From Candidatus Treponema faecavium (GTDB lineage Bacteria > Spirochaetota > Spirochaetia > Treponematales > Treponemataceae), in the NCBI GenBank assembly GCA_019113455.1, contig DXHG01000103.1, forward strand, positions 1 through 33,922: a stretch of DNA of 33,922 nucleotides. Direction: 5' to 3'. Below the pieces are notes generated by a model, which searched no databases, was not told where the DNA came from, and saw only the letters and a list, made by a program, of their open reading frames with translations. The position numbers and the translations under genes were made by a program. Of the stretch, positions 1 to 8,200 are shown piece by piece; positions within the stretch are counted from its first letter, which is position 1; each line of letters starts with the position of its first letter.

Positions 1-1023
1 AAACGCGGAAACGGACAGTTCGGCGGCAACGACGAACGCGAACAGACGCTCAACCAGCTGCTTACCGAAATGGACGGCTTTGACGGCTCCAAAGGCATCG
101 TGATTCTTGCGGCAACAAATCAGCCTGACAGCCTTGATCCGGCGCTGCTGCGCCCCGGCAGATTTGACCGGCGTATTCCAGTAGAACTGCCTGATCTTGA
201 CGGGCGGGAACAGATTCTGCGTGTTCACGGCGCAAAAGTAAAGATGTCTGACTCCGTTGATTACAGCGTGATTGCCAAAGCCTCTCCGGGAGCTTCAGGA
301 GCAGAACTGGCAAATATCATCAACGAAGCCGCATTGCGCGCGGTGCGGAACGGACGCGATACGGTAAGCCAGCAGGATCTTGAAGAAAGCATAGAAGTAG
401 TCATCGCAGGCTATCAGAAAAAAAACCAGGTGCTCACAGACAAAGAAAAATGGATTGTCTCATATCACGAAGTGGGGCACGCGCTTGTTGCCGCGCTCCA
501 GACAAATTCGGCGCCGGTGCATAAAATCACGATTATTCCGCGCACGTCAGGTGCTTTAGGCTATACAATGCAGGTGGAAGACGACGGCAATCACTATCTG
601 ATGACTAAAACGGAGCTTGAAAACAAGATTGCGACGCTCACCGGCGGCCGCGCCGCAGAAGAAGTGATATATGATTCTGTAACAACCGGCGCGTCTAACG
701 ACATTGAACAGGCGACAAAACTTGCCCGTCAGATGATTACGCGCTACGGCATGAGCGGCGATTTTGATATGGTGGCGCTTGAGACGGTATCTAACCAGTA
801 TCTGGGCGGAGACGCGTCGCTGAGCTGCGCTCCCGAAACGCAGAAACAGATTGACGATGCAGTCGTTGCGCTCGTAAAGACGGCGCACAGCAAAGCGCGG
901 CGCATACTCACGGATAATATCGACGCGCTGCGCCGCATCGCTGCATATCTGTACGAAAAAGAAACAATCACCGGTGATGAGTTTATGCAGCAGCTGCATA
1001 CTGCAGAGGAACGGCAGAAATAA
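1..1023 (+). CDS. ftsH: ATP-dependent zinc metalloprotease FtsH, 3' part
   Basis: Membrane-anchored AAA+ protease that unfolds and degrades membrane and regulatory proteins. The frame is open from base 1, so the gene begins upstream; the transmembrane segments and Walker A are outside the window. Visible in order: the end of the AAA+ core (DEREQTLNQLL, near base 31), the second region of homology (ATNQPDSLDPALLRPGRFDR), the AAA lid helices, and the M41 peptidase domain with zinc motif HEVGH (about 469-483) and the third-ligand region around ASNDIEQAT (about 691-720). Most FtsH have HEAGH; the Ala to Val change leaves the zinc ligands and catalytic Glu intact. It ends at TAA 1021-1023, just before the palindromic array. 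Identification is firm; only the C-terminal portion can be described. Confidence 0.97.
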   Translation, partial: KRGNGQFGGNDEREQTLNQLLTEMDGFDGSKGIVILAATNQPDSLDPALLRPGRFDRRIPVELPDLDGREQILRVHGAKVKMSDSVDYSVIAKASPGASGAELANIINEAALRAVRNGRDTVSQQDLEESIEVVIAGYQKKNQVLTDKEKWIVSYHEVGHALVAALQTNSAPVHKITIIPRTSGALGYTMQVEDDGNHYLMTKTELENKIATLTGGRAAEEVIYDSVTTGASNDIEQATKLARQMITRYGMSGDFDMVALETVSNQYLGGDASLSCAPETQKQIDDAVVALVKTAHSKARRILTDNIDALRRIAAYLYEKETITGDEFMQQLHTAEERQK

Positions 1024-1069
1024 CGCGCTTTTTGTTGGTTTGACCGTGCGTTTTCAGGGGAACAGCATA

Positions 1070-1382
1070 TTTGCCGACGGCAAAAGTTTTCCCGTTTAAA
1101 AAATAAAAATTTGCCGCTGGCAAAATTTTATTTTGCCGTTTATCAGACTTGAATTTTGCCGATGGCCAGCGGCGCACTTGCCGATTGCAAATTTTTTGTT
1201 TGCCGTCGGCAAATGAAACGTTTGCCGATTGCAAGTGTCTCACTGGCCGACGGCAAATTTCTTACCGGATAAACGGCAAAATAAATATTTGCCGCCGGCA
1301 ATTTTTTTATTTGCCACCGGCAAAAGTAAATTTTGCCATCGGCAAATTTTTTATTTGTAATCGGCAAAAGTTTTGCGGCAAA
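1070..1382. repeat. Palindromic repeat array, copy 1 (22-bp period)
   Basis: This fills most of the 426-bp gap after ftsH. Units are 15-bp palindromes, TTTGC-N5-GCAAA. The first, at 1070-1084, is followed by an A/T-rich 25-bp gap. Then 12 units start at 1110, 1132, 1155, 1177, 1199, 1221, 1243, 1266, 1288, 1310, 1332 and 1354, an almost constant 22-bp step (twice 23) with 7-8-bp spacers. The centres are CGACG, CGCTG, CGTTT, CGATG, CGATT, CGTCG, CGATT, CGACG, AAACG, CGCCG, CACCG, CATCG and AATCG. A shortened unit, TTTGCGGCAAA, lies at 1372-1382. Units at 1132-1280 also mirror each other about base 1206. A related array lies at about 19196-19433. Open frames crossing it on both strands are by-products of the repeat. 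Function is unknown. Confidence 0.92.
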
Positions 1383-1449
1383 ACGGGACGCACAGCGCGC
1401 CTGTTTTTGCTGTATTGCGGCAAGCCGGGCGCGCTGTATTTTGGCGCTG

Positions 1450-1665
1450 CTATAAATTTTCCTCTATCCGCGCCGCAAGTTCGGAAAGGCTCATATCAAA
1501 GGCGCAGGCGATTTTCAGCAGCACTGTAAGGGACGGCAGCTTTTTGCCTTTTTCAATTTCCGATACGTACACCTGATGCGAGTCGATAATCTCGGCGAGC
1601 TGTTCCTGCGACAATCCGCGCTGTTTACGCAGCTTGCAAATTGTCTTCCCGACCGCCTCGTTCAT
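1450..1665 (-). CDS. Small XRE/Cro-type HTH transcriptional regulator
   Basis: A 71-residue protein that is essentially one helix-turn-helix domain (residues about 8-62), with LRKQRGLSQEQLAE followed by VYVSEIEKGKKLPS, the classic Xre/HTH_3 pattern. The ATG at 1665-1663 is chosen because the domain starts immediately after it; a longer frame reaches 1824 but adds an unrelated hydrophobic stretch and would run back across the apparent promoter. No clear Shine-Dalgarno is visible. A 9-bp perfect inverted repeat surrounds the likely -10 upstream (1684-1716), which suggests autorepression. Such single-domain repressors are common in mobile elements, and the neighbouring broken genes fit that. Its targets are unknown. 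Confidence 0.8.
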   Translation of the reverse strand: MNEAVGKTICKLRKQRGLSQEQLAEIIDSHQVYVSEIEKGKKLPSLTVLLKIACAFDMSLSELAARIEENL

Positions 1666-1683
1666 GTGTTCATTGTAGAAAAA

Positions 1684-1716
1684 TATAAGCAATAACATTA
1701 TAAACTGTTGCTTATA
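1684..1716 (-). promoter_or_regulatory. Probable promoter/operator of the XRE gene
   Basis: Perfect 9-bp inverted repeat, TATAAGCAA at 1684-1692 and TTGCTTATA at 1708-1716, with a 15-bp spacer. Read on the minus strand, the spacer holds TATAAT (1702-1697), a consensus -10, so transcription would start about 25 bases ahead of the regulator ATG at 1665. The -35 is weak (TTTTTG or GTTTTT near 1719-1725). A dyad centred on a -10 box is typical of an autorepressor site, but binding is inferred. Confidence 0.55.
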
Positions 1717-1749
1717 ATCAAAAACTAAAAAATAAATTATTCTGCACAT

Positions 1750-2190
1750 ATGCAAGACAACAGGGAATTTTCCCATGCTATTGATTCCGGAGATGACGGC
1801 GCGCAGCAGAAACACACGCCGCACGGCAGAGCGGCGTCCATGCTTTTCCGCTATATTCTGTTCGGCGTGCTTACGACTGCGGTCAATGTCTGCGTATTCT
1901 CACTTTTGCGCGCCGCGCGCGTTCCGCTGACTGTGTCGGTGGCCGCAGCATGGGGTATTTCTGTGGCATTCGCGTTTGTTACTAACCGCAGTTTTGTGTT
2001 CCGCCCTGACGCGGACGCGCCTGTGCAGCACATGCACGTTCCACCGGCGTATACGTATCCGTGCTGTCTTTTAATATTTCTGCTGCTTTGTTATATTTCG
2101 CCCGTGCGTGCAGGGTGTATGCTATTCGTTTTTGCAGTTCAGGGAATTGTGTTTTACAAACGTGATAAAAGTTTACTATCGTATCATTGA
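1750..2190 (+). pseudogene. GtrA-family membrane protein, 3'-truncated
   Basis: GtrA-like proteins are small four-helix membrane proteins linked to polyprenyl-linked sugar translocation and cell-wall glycosylation. The part starting at Met 1840 (MLFRYILFGVLTTAVN) through VTNRSFVF (about 2000) matches the first half of the family: helix 1, helix 2 and the conserved N-R-x-F-V/W-F turn. After about base 2010 the similarity stops, and the rest of the frame is the antisense of a methylase fragment on the other strand, so residues after about 90 are not GtrA. The normal last two helices are missing. The start is uncertain (ATG 1750 or 1840; neither has a good ribosome site). I read it as a remnant cut at a recombination junction near 2010-2030. 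Confidence 0.6.
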
Positions 2191-2347
2191 TATCGTTTAT
2201 AATTTCTATTTTTGCGGGCTCTTTTGCAAAAAATACAGCGCCGCCGCCAAAAAACGGCTCTATATAGGCTGTATGTGCAGGGATTAACTTAATAATAGTT
2301 TTTGCTAACTTTTGTTTGCCGCCGTAATACGTTAATGGTGGTTTCAT
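1982..2347 (-). pseudogene. D12-class (Dam-like) DNA adenine methylase, 3'-truncated
   Basis: N-terminal remnant of an adenine-N6 DNA methyltransferase. From ATG 2347-2345 it reads MKPPLTYYGGKQKLA, then EPFFGGGAVFF (the SAM-binding FxGxG motif), then NDINDTIVNFY, all typical of the Dam/D12 family, and reaches the family's PVERA region near 2030. The frame then enters GtrA-derived sequence read backwards and stops at 1984-1982. The catalytic DPPY motif is absent, so it should be inactive. About 107 residues are methylase-like, against roughly 260-300 in intact family members. The loss of 3' ends from both this gene and the converging GtrA gene at the same point indicates one deletion or recombination event. 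D12 methylases are frequent in prophages and restriction systems. Confidence 0.75.
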
Positions 2348-2373
2348 ACTTTTATAGGTATTTTGCGTATGCG

Positions 2374-2411
2374 CAAAAAATAAAAAAATCCTCGATGTGC
2401 TCGAGGATTTT
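2374..2411 (-). terminator. Rho-independent terminator (minus strand)
   Basis: Perfect 11-bp stem, AAAATCCTCGA (2385-2395) and TCGAGGATTTT (2401-2411), with a 5-base loop. On the minus strand it is followed by a long T-rich tract (complement of 2375-2388). It would end transcripts from the two-gene unit at 3043-2487. A second small dyad, TGCACGA-T-TCGTGCA, adjoins it at 2411-2425. Confidence 0.8.
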
Positions 2412-2429
2412 GCACGATTCGTGCAGAAT

Positions 2430-2498
2430 GATAACGAAAATGTGCGTGTTGATAACAAAAAGGGCTAAACCGATAACGTTTTTGTGCTATGTGATAAC
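2430..2498. repeat. Four GATAAC sites at exact 21-bp spacing
   Basis: GATAAC occurs at 2430-2435, 2451-2456, 2472-2477 and 2493-2498, each exactly 21 bp from the next, so all face the same side of the helix. The 15 bases between sites differ but often contain an A- or T-rich run and GTGC. The last copy lies inside the 3' end of the yjcQ-like gene; the others are in the gap ahead of the methylase remnant. They look like iterons or phased operator sites. No binding protein is known. Confidence 0.7.
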
Positions 2499-2804
2499 AT
2501 CTGCAATGCCTTTGACTGTTTTATAGATGCGCTGCATGATGCTGTTTTCTGACAGGTATTCAAGCCCCTGTATGGTGATAAGCGGGTTATCGGCAATGAT
2601 GTCGATACCGCCTGCAAGGTTTTGTCTAAACTGGATGCCGGTTATGTATCCGGCGTGTACAAGCATTTGCAGATACTTGCATCTGCGTGTTTCTGATATG
2701 TGCAGCGATTCGGCCGTGATAGCGGATACGTCGAAATCGGGCACGTCGAGTGCACGCTCAAACGCGCTTAAAAGCTGGTAAATGATTTTGAAATTGTCTG
2801 TCAT
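2487..2804 (-). CDS. YjcQ-like small protein (phage-type winged helix)
   Basis: A 105-residue protein. The C-terminal half (LAGGIDIIADNPLITIQGLEYLSENS, then MQRIYKTVKGIADVI) follows the pattern of the YjcQ family, small winged-helix proteins usually found in prophages and mobile regions. The N-terminal half (residues 1-60) is helical and contains ESLHISETRRCKYLQMLVHAGYI, plausibly the recognition-helix region. It starts 5 bp after the 77-residue gene upstream and was probably co-transcribed with it. Its 3' end carries the fourth GATAAC site, and a strong terminator follows at 2411-2374. The role is unknown; DNA binding is an inference from fold. Confidence 0.65.
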   Translation of the reverse strand: MTDNFKIIYQLLSAFERALDVPDFDVSAITAESLHISETRRCKYLQMLVHAGYITGIQFRQNLAGGIDIIADNPLITIQGLEYLSENSIMQRIYKTVKGIADVIT

Positions 2805-2809
2805 ATTCG

Positions 2810-3043
2810 TTATTCTTCGTCGGTTGGAAATAACACATTTATGTGGTGCATTATTTTAAGCGTTTCGTCAATGTCATTTACTAGAGTAAAAACGCCGTCT
2901 TTTTCAAGCGCAAACTGCGGAAAACCCACGATTGCCCCTTCAAGCTCTTTATACCACAATTCATATACCTTATACTCATTATATGTACACCAGTATTTAT
3001 GCGCGGTAAAGACTTCCTGTTTTGCAACGTCTTCTATGGTCAT
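2810..3043 (-). CDS. Hypothetical protein, 77 residues
   Basis: I do not recognise the family. It is a soluble, acidic 77-residue protein with no signal peptide or membrane segment, rich in aromatics near residues 15-35 (HKYWCTYNEYKVYELWYKELEG), and ending in charged residues. The start ATG 3043-3041 is supported by AAAGGA about 9 bases upstream. It is the first gene of a two-gene minus-strand unit with the YjcQ-like gene. A divergent gene begins at 3262, so the intervening 218 bp must hold both promoters. Location and composition suggest mobile-element cargo. Confidence 0.6.
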   Translation of the reverse strand: MTIEDVAKQEVFTAHKYWCTYNEYKVYELWYKELEGAIVGFPQFALEKDGVFTLVNDIDETLKIMHHINVLFPTDEE

Positions 3044-3182
3044 GCTGGTTTATGTCCTTTTTTGTACAATGTAGTTTACAACATTCATATTAACATCGCA
3101 ATCTTCAACATTCAATAACATGATTGCCTATCGCAGAGCGTAAACATCGGATCCCTGCGCAAACCGCGCGCCGCGCGCGGTA

Positions 3183-3230
3183 TTGCAACGCGCCTCTATT
3201 TATTATATGCTTATATATAGAATAAATAGA
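3183..3230 (+). promoter_or_regulatory. Promoter with overlapping inverted repeat for the 3262 gene
   Basis: TTGCAA (3183-3188), a 17-bp spacer and TATGCT (3206-3211) form a plausible sigma-70-type promoter. A perfect 10-bp inverted repeat, TCTATTTATT (3195-3204) and AATAAATAGA (3221-3230), brackets the -10 and the expected start site, as an operator would. The gene follows with AAGGA (3252-3256) and GTG at 3262. The region between 3044 and 3182 shows nothing else I can support. Confidence 0.4.
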
Positions 3231-3261
3231 ATTTCAGGCACAACACGGAACAAGGACAAAG

Positions 3262-5253
3262 GTGCGTTTTACATATACCAGCAGGCTATCTGAAACACAG
3301 TATACGCGGCGCGCAGCGCAGGCCGTACGCCTTGTGTGCGCAGTGTTCTTGTGCGCCGCCCTGCCCGCTTTTGCCCAAACGCCGCACAATCCAGGAGAGC
3401 TTTCCGCGCACCTGTATGAACGGTTTACCGATGCCGGTCTGTCCCCTCAAAAACAGCTTCTTGCAGGTCCTTCGTCAGACGGCTTTCCGTTCAATATTGT
3501 GTTTGACACGCAGCCTGATTTCGGCACAGCCGAGCAGGATACCCTTATCATACAAATCTGTCAGGAAGACGCGCTGCCGCTGTTTGACCGGCTGTGCGCG
3601 CTTATAAGCCGCGCGCTGCAGGTGCAGAAACGCGTGCAGATTATCTGCACCGCGCTTGATTATCCCGTACTTCCGCAGCAGAAACAAGAGCCTCGCGGTT
3701 CGCTGCACGCTATTTCCCAGCTTGAAAATCAAAACAATATATGTGCCCTGCTTCTGATTCCCCGCTCAACGCTCTCTGACACTACCCGCCGGACACAGCC
3801 TTTGATTCTGCCCGGGGCAGGCGGTCAGGCATCGCCGCAGTGGCTGCTCGATATGCTGCAATTTTACGGCACGCGCTCATATCTGCTGCTCTACCGTCAA
3901 AACATGATTTCTGCCAATGAGCGCCTCGCCCTTTTTTTGAACAGCAGCATACCGGCGGCAGGCATCGTGTACGACGCTGTTAATCAGGAGCAGACGGCGG
4001 ATATGTTTTCGCATCTGGAGCAGGTTATAAACACATTCGAGATTCCGGACAACGCGCTCTGGGACCGGCACTACGACAGGGTGCCGGTACAGTCTGTCAA
4101 TCTCATTATCCCTGAACACAATCAGGTGCGGCTGTTTATCGTTATTATCACGGTAAGTTTGTTTGTGCTCTGCGGGTTTACGTTTTTGTTCGGCAAAAAT
4201 ATCTATCAGAACACAAAAGACTTTCTGCGCACCTGGTATCTGATTCCCGGCACCATCGCGGCAACGGCGCTCATGCTCAAAGCGGGACAAGCCGTATCGG
4301 GTATGATTTTGCCTGCGTCAACTTCGCCGTTTTTGTTTATCGTATTCAAAATCATTTTTGCCGTGCTGTTTGTTACGCTGTGCTTTATCATTCTGCTTAA
4401 ACTGCATCTGCCTGTTTCGCAGGTGGTGTACGGTGTAATGATGTCAATGACGGCAACGCTCAATATCTTTATTTTTGCCGCATTTGATATATCATTCGTG
4501 TATCTGTTCGCAATAGAATACATCATAGCCGCGATAGCCGGATACGCGCGGCGGTTTGTGCCGCTCGTGGCTGCAGAGATTGCACTCGTGCTGCCGTTTC
4601 TGCCGTATATACGCGATGTTATTGCCTACCCGAACACGGCGTTTCTGGAAAAAGTCGCAGATGCGTCGTTTGCCGGAAATCTGCTGCTCGCCTGTATCCT
4701 GCTGCCCATGCTCATCATGTGGCTTAAGCTGCAGATCCGCATTACGGTCTTTCTGCAGGGAAGGAATATTTCCATCAAGCCCGTTATCGCGATTACCGTG
4801 CTCACGATGATATGCAGCGCGGCGTTTGCGTGGATATATCTGTCGTCGCCGCGGTTTCAGACGCTCACGCAGCAGACATCCCGATTTGCGGCAGTGGAAC
4901 AGGGAAATCCCGAACACTATGAAGCAAGCATCACGGCGTCTGAAACGTTTTTTCTTGAGCTGCGCACCGTGCAGCTCAGCTTTACCGCTTCGGCGCCGAT
5001 TATACGCTGCGATATACACGTTATTTCTGATTCCGGCACGCCGGTATACAGTTCGGATTATCCGATAGCCGTTGATAAACAGCGCGTCTCTTTTCTGCTG
5101 CCTGAGTATCCGCCTGAGCCGCTGCAGATTACCTACACGGCAAACGAGACGGAAGACATGTACGTAAGCGCCGTATTCTATCTGCAAAAAGATGATACGA
5201 CTGCCGCCATGGTGGAAAAGCAGCTCTTTATTCCCGGGAAATCACAGCCATGA
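3262..5253 (+). CDS. Exported polytopic membrane protein, unknown function
   Basis: A 663-residue protein I cannot assign to a named family. The GTG start at 3262 is supported by AAGGA 5-9 bases upstream. Residues 1-38 look like a signal peptide with cleavage after AFA-38. Residues about 39-289 form an extracytoplasmic domain with alternating hydrophobic strands and helices (for example DTLIIQICQ, ICALLLIPRS). About eight transmembrane helices follow (near 290-311, 325-350, 355-381, 386-408, 410-428, 431-450, 470-491 and 506-527), then a beta-rich C-terminal domain of about 130 residues that should again be outside the cytoplasm. The last four bases (ATGA) overlap the dinB start, so the two are translationally coupled. 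The layout suggests an envelope transport or sensing role, but nothing visible defines it. Confidence 0.85.
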   Translation: MRFTYTSRLSETQYTRRAAQAVRLVCAVFLCAALPAFAQTPHNPGELSAHLYERFTDAGLSPQKQLLAGPSSDGFPFNIVFDTQPDFGTAEQDTLIIQICQEDALPLFDRLCALISRALQVQKRVQIICTALDYPVLPQQKQEPRGSLHAISQLENQNNICALLLIPRSTLSDTTRRTQPLILPGAGGQASPQWLLDMLQFYGTRSYLLLYRQNMISANERLALFLNSSIPAAGIVYDAVNQEQTADMFSHLEQVINTFEIPDNALWDRHYDRVPVQSVNLIIPEHNQVRLFIVIITVSLFVLCGFTFLFGKNIYQNTKDFLRTWYLIPGTIAATALMLKAGQAVSGMILPASTSPFLFIVFKIIFAVLFVTLCFIILLKLHLPVSQVVYGVMMSMTATLNIFIFAAFDISFVYLFAIEYIIAAIAGYARRFVPLVAAEIALVLPFLPYIRDVIAYPNTAFLEKVADASFAGNLLLACILLPMLIMWLKLQIRITVFLQGRNISIKPVIAITVLTMICSAAFAWIYLSSPRFQTLTQQTSRFAAVEQGNPEHYEASITASETFFLELRTVQLSFTASAPIIRCDIHVISDSGTPVYSSDYPIAVDKQRVSFLLPEYPPEPLQITYTANETEDMYVSAVFYLQKDDTTAAMVEKQLFIPGKSQP

Positions 5254-8200
5254 CGTGGTTTGTGCATGTCGATCTTGACGCGTTTTACGCTTCGGTTGAG
5301 CAGCTTGATCATCCGGAACTCAAAGGAAAACCGGTTATTGTCGGCGGGCTTCCCGGCTCCCGCCGCGGCGTTGTGTCTACGGCGTCATACGAGGCGCGCG
5401 CATACGGCGTACATTCTGCGATGCCGATTGGTCAGGCGTACCGGCTGTGTCCCGACGGTATTTATCTTCCGGTGCGGATGAAGCGGTACCAGCAGAAATC
5501 GGCGGAAATCATGCGCATATTCAGCGAGTTTTCTCCCGATGTACAGCAGATATCCGTGGACGAGGCGTTTGTCGATATCAGCGGCACTGAACGGCTGTTC
5601 GGTCCGCCGGAGCAGACAGCGCAGGCGATACAGACGGCGGTGCGTGAGCGGACAGGCCTTACGGCGTCTATAGGGCTTGCGTCAAATAAATATCTGGCAA
5701 AAATTGCTTCCGGCATGTCCAAGCCGAACGGTTTTTGCATGATTCCCGCAGGCTCCGAATGTGCGTTTATGCAGCGGCTGCCGCTTAACAAAGTATGGGG
5801 CGTCGGAGAAAAAACGCTTGCCAAGCTGCACAAGCTGGGGCTGCATACGACTGCGGATGTTTATAACACATCGTTTGAGCTTTTGGCAAAAACGCTGGGC
5901 ACTGCCTGCGCGAATTTCCTGTTTGCAGCCGTCCGCGGGCAAAACGCTGCTGTATTCAGTGAAGAAGCCAAAACGCACTCGGTAAGCGCGGAGTCAACCT
6001 ATGAGTATGACCTCTGTGAACCGTATGCGATAGAAACGGCGCTCATGGAATTATGCTGCACTGTCATGTTCCGCATGTATACGGAAGGCTGGATAAGCAG
6101 GACGGTGCAGGTAAAAATACGGTATGACGATTTCTCCACGGTCAGCGTGCAGGAAACATCGCAGCAGATTATAGCCAATACCGAGGATATGTTTGCCCGC
6201 GCAAAAACGCTGCTGCACAAAAAATACAGCGGAGGCAGCATCAGGCTTTTAGGGGCAGCTGCGCTCAATCTTGAACGCAGCGAAGTTCTGCGTCAGGGGG
6301 AGCTATTCGATTTCGGCAGCGCAAAAGCGCAGAAACTGGAGCAGGCTGTTTTTAATCTCAAGCAGAAAAACCCCAGGCTGAAAATTACCAAGGCGCGGCT
6401 GCTGCAGGATCTCTGCGTGCTGTTTCTGCTGCCGGCGCTGTATTTTTTTTGTTCGCAGCAGCCGCTTGCAGCAGAAACGATGCCTGAAACTGCGGCTTCG
6501 CACGGCGGAGCGGCGGCGCTTACGTTTCAGCTGCCGCCGCCATCGCCTGATACGGATGGCGCGCTCTTTTCGTATTCGCTGTTTGACACCGACATAGAGT
6601 TTTTTATGCAGGGCTACTGGGACACGGAACTGACCGGCTCGCTTTCGTTTTCGTTCGGCGGCGGCAGTGATTTTGCCGTATCCACGGCCATGCCGGTCTT
6701 TAAGCAGGAAGTTGATTTATCCGTGTGGCTCATGCTTAATAAACAGTGGTATTTTGAAGCGGCATTTGCCGAACAGTTTGAAAAAAACACCTTTGCGCTC
6801 GGCTATACGGGAGAAAACACGCTGCGTTCCGTCCGCATTGCAAACAGAGGAATACTCTTTCCTTCGTTTTATCCTGCGGACGCGCTCAACCGGGGCATAG
6901 GCGGCGGAGACAATCAGGCTCCCGGAATCAGCGCCTCGTTTGCCGGAAAGAACTGGAGAGCTGACGCCGCAGTCAGATATGAGGCTCTTACGGCGCATGA
7001 AAAGATATTTTACGGTTCAAACGAAGTGTCCGAACAGACAGTGCAGCTTACTCAGTGGGAACGCGGCAGGCTGTTTTTTTTGCCGTCAGTGCAGACTGCT
7101 GCATCAGTAACGGGCGTGTATGTTGAATCCGAAAACGGCACGCTGCGCGACCGCGAGGGGCGGACATACCGCAAGCTTGATACATCTGAATATCAGATAG
7201 CGCCGCAGCGCGCGCAGCTTGTGCTTGCAAAACAGGCGCTGATAACCGACGGCGCACATAAAAGAACGGCTGCTGTGCTGTTACGTTTTTCAGACGCGGC
7301 GGCCATACAGACGCTCAAAACGGAGCTTGGCACCTTCTCCGACGCAGGCGGCAATTCGTTTCTGAGCGATGTGCAGCAGCTTTTTTTGCAGGGCGGCATA
7401 GACAATATAGCGGCGTACTCGTACGGGGCGCTGTATCATGACAGCCCTGCAGGAGACCCCAGCGGGAACAGCACAGACGGTTTTTTTACCAACATCTTGG
7501 GAACGCAGATGCTCGTTATTCAGCATCCGGCAGGGTTTTCGCCGTTCAGCGGCGCATACCGGTATGCCAGCACCGTGCAATCGGCAGATGAAGTACAGCT
7601 TGTCTCGCAATCAACCGATACCCGTATAGAGCCGTACGCCGCCGCAACGGCAGACAGTATGCAGTTCGTTTCGGAAGATTTTCTTACGGCGCAGCCAACG
7701 ACATATATAGAAGTATACAGCACGGAGCTTGACGGCTCTGACGGAACGCAGGCGGCGGTCAGATTTCCGCTCGCCGCGCGCTATCCACAGTATTATTTAC
7801 AGTCTGCGTCATCGGTTCCCGCAGGTGAGGCAGACGCTGTCATAAAGATACGCAGCTACTCGCCTGTAGATCAATACTATATCGGCACGGACGCCGCGGA
7901 GGGGACTGTTTCCGCATACAGGAACGGAATTCGCGACAGCGGCGCGGCATACGATGCGGAATCGGGCGTTGTTACGCTTTCCGCTGCGGTATCGGCAATG
8001 GACCGCATACGCATCGTGTGGTACGAAGACAGCAATACCGCGGATACCGGCGCAATAGCTGCGGCAGCCGGCATACAGTTTTTTCCGTTCGATGGTTTTT
8101 CACTGGCGGCTTCTCTCACGTCGCGCTGGGCGTTTTCTCCTCACAAGCAGTTTGCAGACGCGGAGTCTCAGACGCAGGGGTTTGCAGCGCTTGCCGGAGC

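Noticed and set aside
1070..1382. CRISPR array
   Set aside because: Units are 15-bp palindromes with constant 7-8-bp spacers that are nearly identical between loci; no cas genes are present.
1070..1382. Integron attC sites, known from some treponemes
   Set aside because: attC sites are longer, occur once per cassette and have a GTTRRRY end; these units are short, regular and not separated by genes.
1143..1529. Several open frames on both strands through the first array, with peptides such as FADGK and CRRQ
   Set aside because: They arise because the repeat is stop-poor in all frames; the 22-bp period shifts the frame every unit, no ribosome sites precede them, and both strands are equally open.
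4492..5187. Long minus-strand frame of 231 codons
   Set aside because: Antisense shadow of the membrane-protein gene; its composition is arginine-rich and lacks any motif or ribosome site.
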